DNA of 64,000 nucleotides, from NCBI GenBank assembly GCA_028712075.1, contig JAQTQX010000001.1, positions 186,001-250,000 on the forward strand. Reading direction: 5' to 3'. Below, piece after piece: positions 36,585-45,300 of the stretch (position 1 is its first letter; every line of letters starts with the position of its first letter). Made by a program: the position numbers and the translations under genes. The notes under the pieces are model-generated. The model was not told the DNA's origin. It searched no databases and saw nothing but the letters and a program-made list of their open reading frames with translations. This DNA is from Desulfuromonadaceae bacterium. Its GTDB lineage: Bacteria > Desulfobacterota > Desulfuromonadia > Geobacterales > Pseudopelobacteraceae.

Positions 36585-38190
36585 CTTCAAGTGAAGCAGT
36601 AAAACCCTTTTCATCGGTCAGACGAGAAGACATCAATTCGTCAGGGAGCGAATAGTGCAAACTGTTTAATCGATCAGGCTCGTTCGCCAAATCGATCGCA
36701 ATCTTGACATACTCCTCGGCAGTTTCTGCAATCAGTTCCTTTCGCCCAATCGACGTCAATAGAGAAACTCCGACTCTCGCTGCATGATGTTCCCCCACCA
36801 TGGTTACGACCGGCACCCCCATTGACAGAGCTTCGCAGGTTGTTGTGGTACCATGATACGGGAACGTGTCCAGAGCAATATCAACCTGGTTATAAAACGC
36901 CAGATGTGAGCCGCGATCCGGGGTTGAGGCAACAGTCACGACTCGGTTTGGATCAAGTCCCATTCGCTCTAACGTCATAGCTGTCGCTTCAGGATCAGCA
37001 AAGATCTCTGCTTTCAGAATAAGCCTTGAATTCGGCAGCGCTTGGAGGATTTGTATCCAGCAACCAACGATTGTCGGACTTGCTTTAGCCAGATTGTTGA
37101 ACGAGGCAAAAGTAATACTTCCATTATTGTTGGAAGACGGGGCGAATCGACGCGCCGGGCACGACTCATACCTTTTGAAACAGAGAAACGGGCCCGGAAG
37201 TCGCAGAAGCTGTTCGGTGTGGAAGCGTTCGGTAAGGCCCGGGGGGTCGGCAATAAAGTCGGAAATTCTGTAGTCTATTGCATTCATGCCGGTCGAGTGA
37301 GGATAGCCGAGCCAGGTCACCTGCAGTGGTGCGGGTCTGATAGCAAAGAGAGCGAGGCGATTCCAGGCCGTATATCCGGCAAGGTCGACTAATATCTGAA
37401 TACCGTCGTTTCGTATCAGTTTTAAGGCTTCAGAGTCCTCCACATTAGAAATATCCCTCCAATTAACCGGGATGCTCTTGATTCGATCGGTGACCTCATC
37501 CTGCTCTGGGTGAGTATGGTAACAAAACACTTCAAATCGGCTTCGATCATGGGAACGAATTACCGGCTCAATAAATGATGCCACAGAATGTTCCCTGAAG
37601 TCAGGCGAGACATAGCCGATGCGAATTTTTTTATGTGCCCTGAGTTGGCTATTACAAGTGGTGATCCGGTTATAATCGGTACTCCGGGCAAGATGGGCCT
37701 TGAATATTTCTTCAGGGCTCATTTTGTCGCTGAAGAGCAGTGTAAAAACAAGATTGTCATGTGCGGTGGATGAATTAGGGGCAATAAAAATTGCATCCTG
37801 CAAAAAACGGATGGAGTCGTCTATGCTGCCGAATCTCTTGTGCAGACGCGAGAGTTCAATCAACGTATTTACATGGCATGGATTACGCGGAAGAGATTGC
37901 TCGAGATAAGAGAGCGCTTTGGCAAATCGTTTTTGGTGAAAACAGACGCTTGCCAATCCGCAGAGTGCTTCTCCATCGTTAGGAACATATGAAAGACGGA
38001 TACGGGAAAACTGGTCAAGTTCGTCCCACTTCCTGTAATGCCGGCATAGATTAGACAGCGCGAGGTAATTGGCTGAATTGGCCGGGTCAGCCAGGAACAT
38101 TTTTGCAAGGAGCAACATTGCTTCATTACTGCGCCCGTTGGCTAAGGCTTCGTATGCCGATTCTCTCAATATTTCAAACAATCGGTTCAT
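36526..38190 (-). CDS. TPR protein with GT41 (SPINDLY/OGT-like) catalytic domain, copy A
   Basis: The protein is 554 aa. TPRs cover about 1-150. The catalytic part (about 190-545) has KKIRIGYVSPDFREHSVASFIEPV, LVDLAGYTAWNRLALFAIRPAPLQVTWLGYPHSTGM, DYRISDFIADPPG, FASFNNLAKASP, and DIALDTFPYHGTTTTCEALSMGVPVVT, the canonical bacterial SPINDLY/OGT donor site. It starts with ATGA overlap to the related copy B upstream. Together they lie divergent from flagellin. GT41 enzymes with TPRs modify Ser/Thr of proteins, and in Caulobacter a TPR-glycosyltransferase (FlmG) modifies flagellin. Flagellin is therefore the leading acceptor candidate, by inference. Confidence 0.88.
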   Translation of the reverse strand: MNRLFEILRESAYEALANGRSNEAMLLLAKMFLADPANSANYLALSNLCRHYRKWDELDQFSRIRLSYVPNDGEALCGLASVCFHQKRFAKALSYLEQSLPRNPCHVNTLIELSRLHKRFGSIDDSIRFLQDAIFIAPNSSTAHDNLVFTLLFSDKMSPEEIFKAHLARSTDYNRITTCNSQLRAHKKIRIGYVSPDFREHSVASFIEPVIRSHDRSRFEVFCYHTHPEQDEVTDRIKSIPVNWRDISNVEDSEALKLIRNDGIQILVDLAGYTAWNRLALFAIRPAPLQVTWLGYPHSTGMNAIDYRISDFIADPPGLTERFHTEQLLRLPGPFLCFKRYESCPARRFAPSSNNNGSITFASFNNLAKASPTIVGCWIQILQALPNSRLILKAEIFADPEATAMTLERMGLDPNRVVTVASTPDRGSHLAFYNQVDIALDTFPYHGTTTTCEALSMGVPVVTMVGEHHAARVGVSLLTSIGRKELIAETAEEYVKIAIDLANEPDRLNSLHYSLPDELMSSRLTDEKGFTASLEVKYMEIYQNLCDSAQAPIR

Positions 38191-40121
38191 CTGAAGTAGC
38201 GCTCATTATTCTTAAGATTATTGCACCATTGAATCCAGATGGATCTATACGCTTCTTCTAGGCGTGCGGTAAAGCTGACATTATCGCAGAGGGGACTGTT
38301 GAGCAATATGGTGCGCAAGTTGCGACGTAATGTTGTAAGTAGCGGAAGATTCGAAGCAAGGGCGACCGCTTTTTCAATATATTCTCCCGGATCGTTGGCT
38401 ATAAAATCCTGTAGGCCGACCGTTTCAAGCAGGCTCACTCCTACTCGGGAAAGATGGCTTCTCCCGGCAAGAGTAATAACCGGCACCCCCATGTATAAAG
38501 CTTCACAGGTGGTTGTGGTTCCATGATACGGGAACGTGTCGAGAGCGATATCAATACTGCGGTAAGCCTCCATCTGCTCAACAACTGAACGTGCATGGCC
38601 AAGGACGACAAGTCTGGATGCAGATTCGCTATTTAGTTCAAGTCTGTCACACAATTTATTTTTGATGCGGTCAGACTCCTGCCCTCTATAGCGAAGTACA
38701 AGCTGAGAGTCAGGAACACTCGCAAGTATGTGGCACCAGATATCAAGCAATGGTTCGTTGATTTTGCTGAAATTGCTCATAGAGCCGAAGGTGACATAGC
38801 CGTTTCGTGTAACCGGCGCTTCTCCTTCACGCGGAAAATCTCTGCCGGGATTGTAGCACAGAAAAGAAATGGGTAGCCTGAGGAGCTTTTCAGTGTGAAG
38901 ATGTTCGGTAAGCCCGGGAGGATCAGCTTTAAAATCAGTAATCCGGTAGTCCATTCCTGGCAATCCGGTAGTGTCTGGGTATCCTATCCATGTCGCCTGT
39001 ATCGGGGCGGGGCGGAGTGCAAACAATGAAAGCCGATGCTCTCCGGAATGTCCGGAAAGATCAATAAGTATATCTATTTCATCATTTCTTATCATCGCAC
39101 AAGCTTCAGTATCTGTAATGCCGGCGATTTCTCTCCAGATGATTTTATGATGCTGAATAAGTTGTTTGGTAACAATATCCTTCTTTAGCACATTCGAGTA
39201 GCAGTATATTTTGATTTTCTTTGGATCATGAGCAGCCAGCACCGGTTGAATAAAAAAAGACACAGCGTTCATCCTGAAATCACCGGATACATAGCCTATT
39301 TTGATTATGCGATCCGGCTCAGGTGAGTTTAAAAATGGCGGAATAGTCTCTTTCGAAAAATATGATTTCCCCCAGAGGTAATGTTGTCGAGAGATTTCTT
39401 CGGGAGTGATGTGAGGTAAATAGTGCAGATGGAATAATCTGTTTGATGCAAAGTGTCTCGCCTGTTCATAAATCGAAGAGCAATCCACTGACTTTCTAAA
39501 ATACTCAACTGAGTTATCTATTTCGCCTGTGTAGCAATAAAGAGCTGCAATTCGGTTAAAAACTTCGGACGGTGATGTGGGGCTCAAGTCAAGTAAATGC
39601 AGATAGCACTTAATGGCTTCATCATAATTAAATGAAATGGAATACAAGGTACCCAGTTGCATCCAAACATCGGGATTTCGTGGTTCTAAACGGAGTGCTA
39701 TATGGTAGTAACTGGCTGCATCATCAAAGCTTCCCAACTCTTTATAGGTAAGGCCGAGATTTATCAGGGCTGAAAAGTAGTTGGGATCCAACTCTGTAGC
39801 TCTTTCAAAAACCTGGACGGCTCTGCTTAGTGATTCCGCTTCGTCGCCATTATTGTTACGAGCCACCTCCAGCAGCGCAAGTCCATAATTGTTTAAAACA
39901 ACACCATTATCAGGGGCCAGTTTTGCCGCACGCCTAAAATAGTCCGCAGCCTCATGCCATCTGGATCTATAGAATGCAATATTACCTGATAAAAACAAGG
40001 CATCTAAATAGTTCGGGTCCTTACTGACAAGATATTGGCATAACGTATCTGCCTCGTTAAGTTTACCGATATTTGCTAGATGCTCCGCCTGGCAGAGCAA
40101 TTGCGTATAATGTTCGCGCAT
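38187..40121 (-). CDS. TPR protein with GT41 (SPINDLY/OGT-like) catalytic domain, copy B
   Basis: The protein is 644 aa. TPRs cover about 1-230 (ALFLSGNIAFYRSRWHEAADYFRRAAKLAPDN, ALINLGLTYKELGSFDDAASYY and others). The catalytic part (about 270-635) has IIKIGYVSGDFRMNAVSFFIQPV, LIDLSGHSGEHRLSLFALRPAPIQATWIGYPDTTGL, DYRITDFKADPPG, FGSMSNFSKINEP, and DIALDTFPYHGTTTTCEALYMGVPVIT. It is clearly paralogous to copy A; even the nucleotide sequence around the DTFPYHGTTTT motif (36837-36887 and 38508-38558) is almost the same. It begins 213 bp from the flagellin start on the opposite strand. A role in flagellin glycosylation is inferred. Confidence 0.88.
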   Translation of the reverse strand: MREHYTQLLCQAEHLANIGKLNEADTLCQYLVSKDPNYLDALFLSGNIAFYRSRWHEAADYFRRAAKLAPDNGVVLNNYGLALLEVARNNNGDEAESLSRAVQVFERATELDPNYFSALINLGLTYKELGSFDDAASYYHIALRLEPRNPDVWMQLGTLYSISFNYDEAIKCYLHLLDLSPTSPSEVFNRIAALYCYTGEIDNSVEYFRKSVDCSSIYEQARHFASNRLFHLHYLPHITPEEISRQHYLWGKSYFSKETIPPFLNSPEPDRIIKIGYVSGDFRMNAVSFFIQPVLAAHDPKKIKIYCYSNVLKKDIVTKQLIQHHKIIWREIAGITDTEACAMIRNDEIDILIDLSGHSGEHRLSLFALRPAPIQATWIGYPDTTGLPGMDYRITDFKADPPGLTEHLHTEKLLRLPISFLCYNPGRDFPREGEAPVTRNGYVTFGSMSNFSKINEPLLDIWCHILASVPDSQLVLRYRGQESDRIKNKLCDRLELNSESASRLVVLGHARSVVEQMEAYRSIDIALDTFPYHGTTTTCEALYMGVPVITLAGRSHLSRVGVSLLETVGLQDFIANDPGEYIEKAVALASNLPLLTTLRRNLRTILLNSPLCDNVSFTARLEEAYRSIWIQWCNNLKNNERYFR

Positions 40122-40240
40122 ATTAGATTAGTCCCAAATATTGTATACCAATACCTATCGTTCAAGCCAAGGTAATAGGTGTATAACAACTATCTATAAA
40201 GTTTCTACAAATTAATTCCGCGAGGAATAACATTTTTTTC

Positions 40241-40267
40241 TAAAGTTTATTGATAATCTGGCGATAA
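40241..40267 (+). promoter_or_regulatory. Sigma-28 (FliA) promoter of flagellin
   Basis: TAAAGTTT at 40241-40248 and GGCGATAA at 40260-40267 are separated by 11 bases. This matches the sigma-28 consensus TAAAGTTT-N11-GCCGATAA in all but one position. Transcription would begin near 40274-40276, giving a 5' UTR of about 60 nt. Confidence 0.9.
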
Positions 40268-40289
40268 TGATAGGTAGCGTAATAATTAC

Positions 40290-40307
40290 CGTGGCAAGAA
40301 TGCCGCG
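40290..40307 (+). promoter_or_regulatory. Stem-loop in flagellin 5' UTR, candidate FlbT target
   Basis: CGTGGCA (40290-40296) pairs with TGCCGCG (40301-40307) with one G-T wobble around an AGAA loop, 27 nt before the flagellin ATG and between the predicted transcription start and AAAGGAG. In Caulobacter FlbT binds the fljK 5' UTR to control translation and stability. A comparable role here is a hypothesis. Confidence 0.5.
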
Positions 40308-40334
40308 AGTAACAACCCAGAAAGGAGCACTACC

Positions 40335-41156
40335 ATGGCAATCAGCGATATCTCCCTAACCGCAGGAATGAGGAACAATCTTCTCTCTCTTCAGGAGACC
40401 AACAAGCAGACATCAGTTACACAAAACAGGCTGGCAACAGGCAAAAAGGTTAATACCCCTCTGGATAATCCGACAAACTACTTTGCGGCCCAAGGTCACA
40501 TGCAGAGAGCTGGGGACTTGACCATACGTAAAGATGGCATGAGTGAAGCTGTTCAGATGCTGAAAGCTGCAGATGCAGGCCTTAAAGGTCTTCAAACATT
40601 GATTCAGTCCGCTCAGGGTGTCGCTTCTTCAGCTCTGTCGACAGCCAATACTCTTGAGCAGTCCGCATACGCTCACACCTTTAACACCCTGCTTTCGCAG
40701 ATTAACCAACTTGCCAGTGATTCAGGTTACCGAGGCACCAACTTCCTGACCAATGGTTCGCAGACTGTTGAGTTTGGTCAGCGCACTGGTGCTGCGACTC
40801 TTGGAATTTTCGGTTTCAATGCGACTGCTACAGGGTTGAGCTTGACAACTGTTGCAAGTGCAAACTGGAGTGCTGCCGCCCAGGTAACTACTGAGGCGGG
40901 AAAACTTGAATCTGCGCTCAGTACCCTGCGTACAAATTCAGCAGCTCTTTCGGCAAGTCTCAGCGTTGTAACAACCCGTCAGGAGTTTACAGACAGCCTG
41001 ATCAATACCCTTCAGGTTGGAGCAGACAATTTGACTCTGGCTGATACAAACGAAGAAGGCGCCAATATGCTGATGCTGCAGACACGGCAGAATCTTGGGA
41101 TTTCAGCATTAAGTATGTCATCGCAGGCAGCTCAGGCAGTATTAAGACTCTTCTAG
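40335..41156 (+). CDS. fliC: Flagellin, alphaproteobacterial-like type
   Basis: This 273-aa filament subunit has the two conserved flagellin ends. N-terminal D0/D1: ISLTAGMRNNLLSLQ, QNRLATGKKVNTPLDNPTNYFAAQ, AVQMLKAADAGLKGLQTLIQSAQ. C-terminal D1/D0: TTRQEFTDSLINTLQVGADNLTLADTNEEGANMLMLQTRQNLG...AQAVLRLF. The middle is short and Ser/Thr/Ala-rich (about 150-210), so outer domains are absent and O-glycosylation sites are plausible. The LATG-K-V-x-xx-LDNP-xx-(Y/F)F wording resembles flagellins of Rhodospirillales-type Alphaproteobacteria. It has a strong sigma-28 promoter and AAAGGAG eight bases before the ATG. Confidence 0.95.
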   Translation: MAISDISLTAGMRNNLLSLQETNKQTSVTQNRLATGKKVNTPLDNPTNYFAAQGHMQRAGDLTIRKDGMSEAVQMLKAADAGLKGLQTLIQSAQGVASSALSTANTLEQSAYAHTFNTLLSQINQLASDSGYRGTNFLTNGSQTVEFGQRTGAATLGIFGFNATATGLSLTTVASANWSAAAQVTTEAGKLESALSTLRTNSAALSASLSVVTTRQEFTDSLINTLQVGADNLTLADTNEEGANMLMLQTRQNLGISALSMSSQAAQAVLRLF

Positions 41157-41202
41157 AATTTGAGTAGTAGCTGATTTTTCTTCATGCGTTATAGAGAAAC
41201 AG

Positions 41203-41232
41203 GGGGAAGGAGCAATCTTTCCCCTTCTCTTT
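41203..41232 (+). terminator. Hairpin terminator after flagellin
   Basis: GGGGAAGGA (41203-41211) pairs with TCTTTCCCC (41216-41224) around a GCAA loop and is followed by the U-rich TTCTCTTT. It lies between flagellin and the unknown gene/flbT pair, so it should end or attenuate the flagellin message and lower expression of the downstream genes. Confidence 0.65.
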
Positions 41233-41257
41233 ATCGTACTCTTAAGGGGGTATTCAG

Positions 41258-41902
41258 ATGAAAGTTGATATGAATTCACCGATTGCAGCCAATATTTCTA
41301 TAAACAGTATTGATGCTGGGAATCCGCTTATGAACAAGATGAAGTCAACTCTCCAGAAAGAGAAATCTTCTACGGGTAACGGCAACCAGATTCCGACAGC
41401 AAACGTAGATCCGGTGACCGTAAATCTGAGCCTTCCCAAGCAGACCGTTGCCGCATTGGAGCGCCTAGGAAACCTTAATGATTTCCTCAAACATGTCGCA
41501 ACTAACTTGACTAAAACAGACGATGGCTTGAAAACAGCCAACATCTCTGTCGAACAGATGAAGGAACAACTTGAAAAGATAGTTAAAAATTTCCCCCCCT
41601 TCGGCATCGAGAGTCAGGAGCGCAAGGAAATTCTTATGAGTTATAGTGCGATCCAGAAAGAAATTATCAAGATGACGATTCCTTCGCCTCCGCAACCTTT
41701 ATTGGATAAAGTAGAACATCTCTGGAATGATCTTTTTAGCGGCGTTGGCGGGCAGAGCTTGTCAACACCTATGGTTCCGCTGGATGCGCCTGATTCTCAT
41801 GTCAACTCCGCACTTCAGCGGCTTGATGGCACTCAAGCCCAGATTGAAGCCGTTCGCTCCGAGCTGGGTAATTCGCTGCTACTAAAGAAAGAGAGTAATT
41901 GA
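41258..41902 (+). CDS. Unknown protein between flagellin and flbT
   Basis: This is a 214-aa soluble protein not assigned to a named family. The N-terminal 60 residues are low-complexity and polar. The middle (about 65-150) is helical, with ISVEQMKEQLEKIVKNFPPFGIESQERKEILMSYSAIQKEIIKMTIP, a helical segment, PPF turn and second helix that recall a coiled coil in flagellar and filament-associated proteins. The end is again helical (LQRLDGTQAQIEAVRSELGNSLLL). AAGGGGG precedes the ATG. It lies 3 bp upstream of flbT, so a flagellin-linked role (chaperone, secretion or filament component) is likely by context only. Confidence 0.6.
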   Translation: MKVDMNSPIAANISINSIDAGNPLMNKMKSTLQKEKSSTGNGNQIPTANVDPVTVNLSLPKQTVAALERLGNLNDFLKHVATNLTKTDDGLKTANISVEQMKEQLEKIVKNFPPFGIESQERKEILMSYSAIQKEIIKMTIPSPPQPLLDKVEHLWNDLFSGVGGQSLSTPMVPLDAPDSHVNSALQRLDGTQAQIEAVRSELGNSLLLKKESN

Positions 41903-41905
41903 GAA

Positions 41906-42307
41906 GTGTCACTAAAGATTCGCCTGAAACCACATGAAAAAATACTTGTTGGACAGGCGGTTATCAATAGCGGTGAGAAGGCGGTTGAGTTCCTGATTGA
42001 AAACAGGGTCCCGATTCTGAGGGAGAAGGACATCATGAAGGAGGAGTCGGCAGATACTCCTTCGAAGCGCCTGTATTTTCTCGTGCAACTCATGTATGTG
42101 GATGGGGAAAACCTGCTACATTACCACGACATTTATTGGCAAAATGCGCGAGAAATAATTACTGCCGCACCAAGCACAAAAACATATATCGCAGAGGTAA
42201 GCGCCCGTTTATTAGCTCAGGATTTCTATCACGCACTTAAAGCAGCAAAGCAGCTTATCGATTATGAAGCCAAACTTGTTGCCAAAGCAGATAAATTACT
42301 ACTTTAA
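41906..42307 (+). CDS. flbT: Flagellar biosynthesis repressor FlbT
   Basis: The protein is 133 aa. SLKIRLKPHEKILVGQAVI, EFLIENRVPILREKDIM, RLYFLVQLMYVD and AAKQLIDYEAKLV match the FlbT family. In Caulobacter FlbT binds flagellin mRNA leader sequence and limits flagellin translation until the hook is complete. The GTG start lies 3 bp after the previous stop with no strong binding site, suggesting coupled translation. The stop overlaps the convergent 1170-aa transferase gene by 4 bp. Its partner FlaF is encoded 26 kb away. Confidence 0.9.
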   Translation: MSLKIRLKPHEKILVGQAVINSGEKAVEFLIENRVPILREKDIMKEESADTPSKRLYFLVQLMYVDGENLLHYHDIYWQNAREIITAAPSTKTYIAEVSARLLAQDFYHALKAAKQLIDYEAKLVAKADKLLL

Positions 42308-45300
42308 GCCATAAGATCCGCCAGTGCCTTGATTATTTGAGATTCACCGCTCCGGTTTACGCTGTCCAGCAAGGTTGCCGTTTCCTCTAAATACACGCTC
42401 ACGTCGTATCCTTCTGTAACCAGCCTGCGTATCCCTTCAATAGATTTTCCCAGTTGCCCCGTCAAGCAATACGCTAATAGCTCCAGTATTTTTGTTCCGT
42501 GGTGGAATGGTAACATATGTCGTGCTTTTTGTATGATTTGAGTTGAATGCTCTATCGGGAACAGTATGAAGCAACAAAGTGCATAATTTGCAACTGCTGC
42601 CGGATAATCACGTTGAAAACTCAGAGCTTTTTCTGTCACAGCAAGAGCATCTCTGACTCGTTTCATTTTTAAATACGTATAGCCCAGGTTGAACCAGGCA
42701 ACGGCATGCTCAGGTTCAATAACAAGAAATTCATGCCACAATTCTTCCGATTCGCTATACCGCTTCAGCTCTGCCGCCTGAACAGCAAGCTCATACAGTG
42801 CCTTTGCTGAATTGACATCTGCGCCAGTCGTTGCTTTTTCTTTGCCAAGAATGTAGTACACCTCCTGTTTTCTGAGTGCCCGCTCCGTATCCAGGCATCC
42901 ATAATGATGCACTGGTGTGGGATGGTGGTGTATTGAAAATCCGGAAATACGAACACTATCTTCCACGGTTTCATGGACCATGCCCTCAAAAAATATTCCC
43001 GGATGATTCGGAAATAACCTGATTTTGCTGCTTGAAGTCCATCCGCTCCCTGCATGAGTTTCAGGATAAGAATTATCCAGAGGGTTAAATCCATCAAGGG
43101 CGTTATTCTTTGTGTAGTTTCGTGTAACCATCGAGAAAGCTTCTGTACACCTTGATTCATTTAAAATTGCGTAGAAGGTTTCATAATCCCTGGTTGATAT
43201 TTTCTCATCAGCATCAAGCACCAGTATCCAGTCCCCCGTGGCAAGCGAAAGAGAATAATTCCTGGCTTTGCCAAAGTCATTGTCCCAGACGTACGGATAT
43301 ACCTTGGCTCCCAATATCTCCGCAATCTGAGCAGTCGCATCATCAGAACCGGTATCAACAACAATTATCTCATGCACAAGCGGACGGCACGATAAAATGC
43401 ATTGTGCCAAATACCGCTCTTCATTTTTCACAATCATGCAGAGTGTCACTGACTTACCGGAAGGAGCACAAGATTTCCATGGACCTGCCATTCTGCGGGC
43501 ACCGAGACCATGTGCAACAACTTTTTCATCAATGGCAAAATTGGCAATAAATTGTTCTGCTGAATTTAGTGTCACGTTGAGGTCTTGCTGAAATGATAGC
43601 TGCTCGACCAGCAAGCGCGCAATACGGCGGGATCGTGGATTCAAATGGAGAGATTCTGATAAAATGGCAGCAAGTATTGGAGAGCTGTTTGGTCTGTTCA
43701 AAAGAGGTAGTAGGTAACCAATCCTGCTTGAAGTCGGATCAAGTAGAATTCCTTTTATAATGTATGCCGAACCGTATTCAATTTCTCCCTTTCTGATGAG
43801 ACAGTGTCCGAGCTCAATGTATGCCGAGCCGAATCCGCGGTCCAAAGCAATTGCTGATTTCAATATTTGTTCTGCTGCATCGAATTTTCCCACTGCGTTA
43901 AGAAGATATGCCTGCAGTGTCTTCTGCAGGGGCGGGCTAAACGCAGAGAGGTCCAACGCCCCGGAATAATTACCTGTGGCACAATACGCGTGACAGAGGA
44001 GAATCTGTATTACACGGTTTCCCGGATGCCTGCTTGCAGCATCTCGGATTAGCGAAATGGCCTTTTCAGCCTTTTCTTCCAACAGCAACAATTCTACATC
44101 TTCACGAATGCGGCATAATGCTATCTGCTCGGCTTGCGTGCGGTCATTAACAGAATTACTCCATTTTTCGTGAAATATCTGATTGTTGCTAAATATCATT
44201 GACGAGTAATCTATTCCGGCGGCGGCAAATGACGCACTGCCATGGTGATGAATAAATACATCGCCGGCAACGACATTGGAGAAACCTGCAATGGCAGACC
44301 TTAAACAGAAGTCGTCATCCTCAAAATTCCCCGTTCCGTATCTTTCATCGAGACCTCCTATCAATTCATACAGAGAGCGATGAAAAAACATGCAAAAACC
44401 GACAAGTCTGCGAGATCGGATTCTCCGATAGCGATTTTGTGTACGGTAATTAAGAGCAAAGCTGTTGAGTGAATCAATACTTGAATATAACTGAGGTCCC
44501 AAACCCTGAATGCCGCTTGAGTTGTTAGTGAGAGGTCCTGTAATTCCCGCATGCGGTTCACTATGGTGACATTCCAGTAGACCGTTGAGCCAATCAGGAG
44601 TGACAATGACATCATTATTCAGCAACACAAGAAACTCACCTTTTGCAACTGATAAACCTTGATTGCAGCCAGCGGAAAAGCCCCGATTGTCATTATTTAG
44701 AATTATCCGATAATGTTTATATGTGGATGCCACGTCCGTAAGCCATTGCCGGGTCCCATCCGTAGAACAATTATCAACCAGTATCACTTCATGTGGCTCC
44801 GGCGTACAATCAGCTATCGAGCGGAGGCAGGACTCCGTATGCGCACGCTGATTAAAAGTCAGAATGATAATAGACACCAAAGGGTGTGTATCAGCAGTTG
44901 GTTTTTTAGCCGGAATAGGCAGAGTCAGTACCTGGTTAATCGCTACGTGCGTATTGAACACAGGAGTACTCGGAGTAAACCAGTCGATTCCCCATAACTC
45001 TACGGGAGTCGGCACCCGGTCAATACCATAATGTTCCTGCAGTATCCGGTACAGGGCATCAGTGCTTTGTTGCACCTTGACAGATGTTGCACCAGTCGGC
45101 TCGGACGCAAAACTGTGTTGACCTTCATGGTACACAAAAACATCCGTAGCAATTTTCAGGTTAAATCCATGTACTCGAAGTCTCCAGGAAAGCTCCAGAT
45201 CGTCGTTGCCGAGAATCAGACGTTCATCAAGGTTACCGAATAATTTGAGCACATCACGCCGTACGGCAAAGCAAAAACCTATAAGGAGTTTTGTATATTC

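Noticed and set aside
40290-40310. Sigma-54 promoter (TGGC...TGC) before flagellin
   Set aside because: GG and GC spacing is 7, not the required 10; the sigma-28 site upstream explains expression.
41258-41902. FlaG or FliS assignment for the unknown gene after flagellin
   Set aside because: It is too long and lacks the FlaG core and the FliS helical pattern; called unknown.
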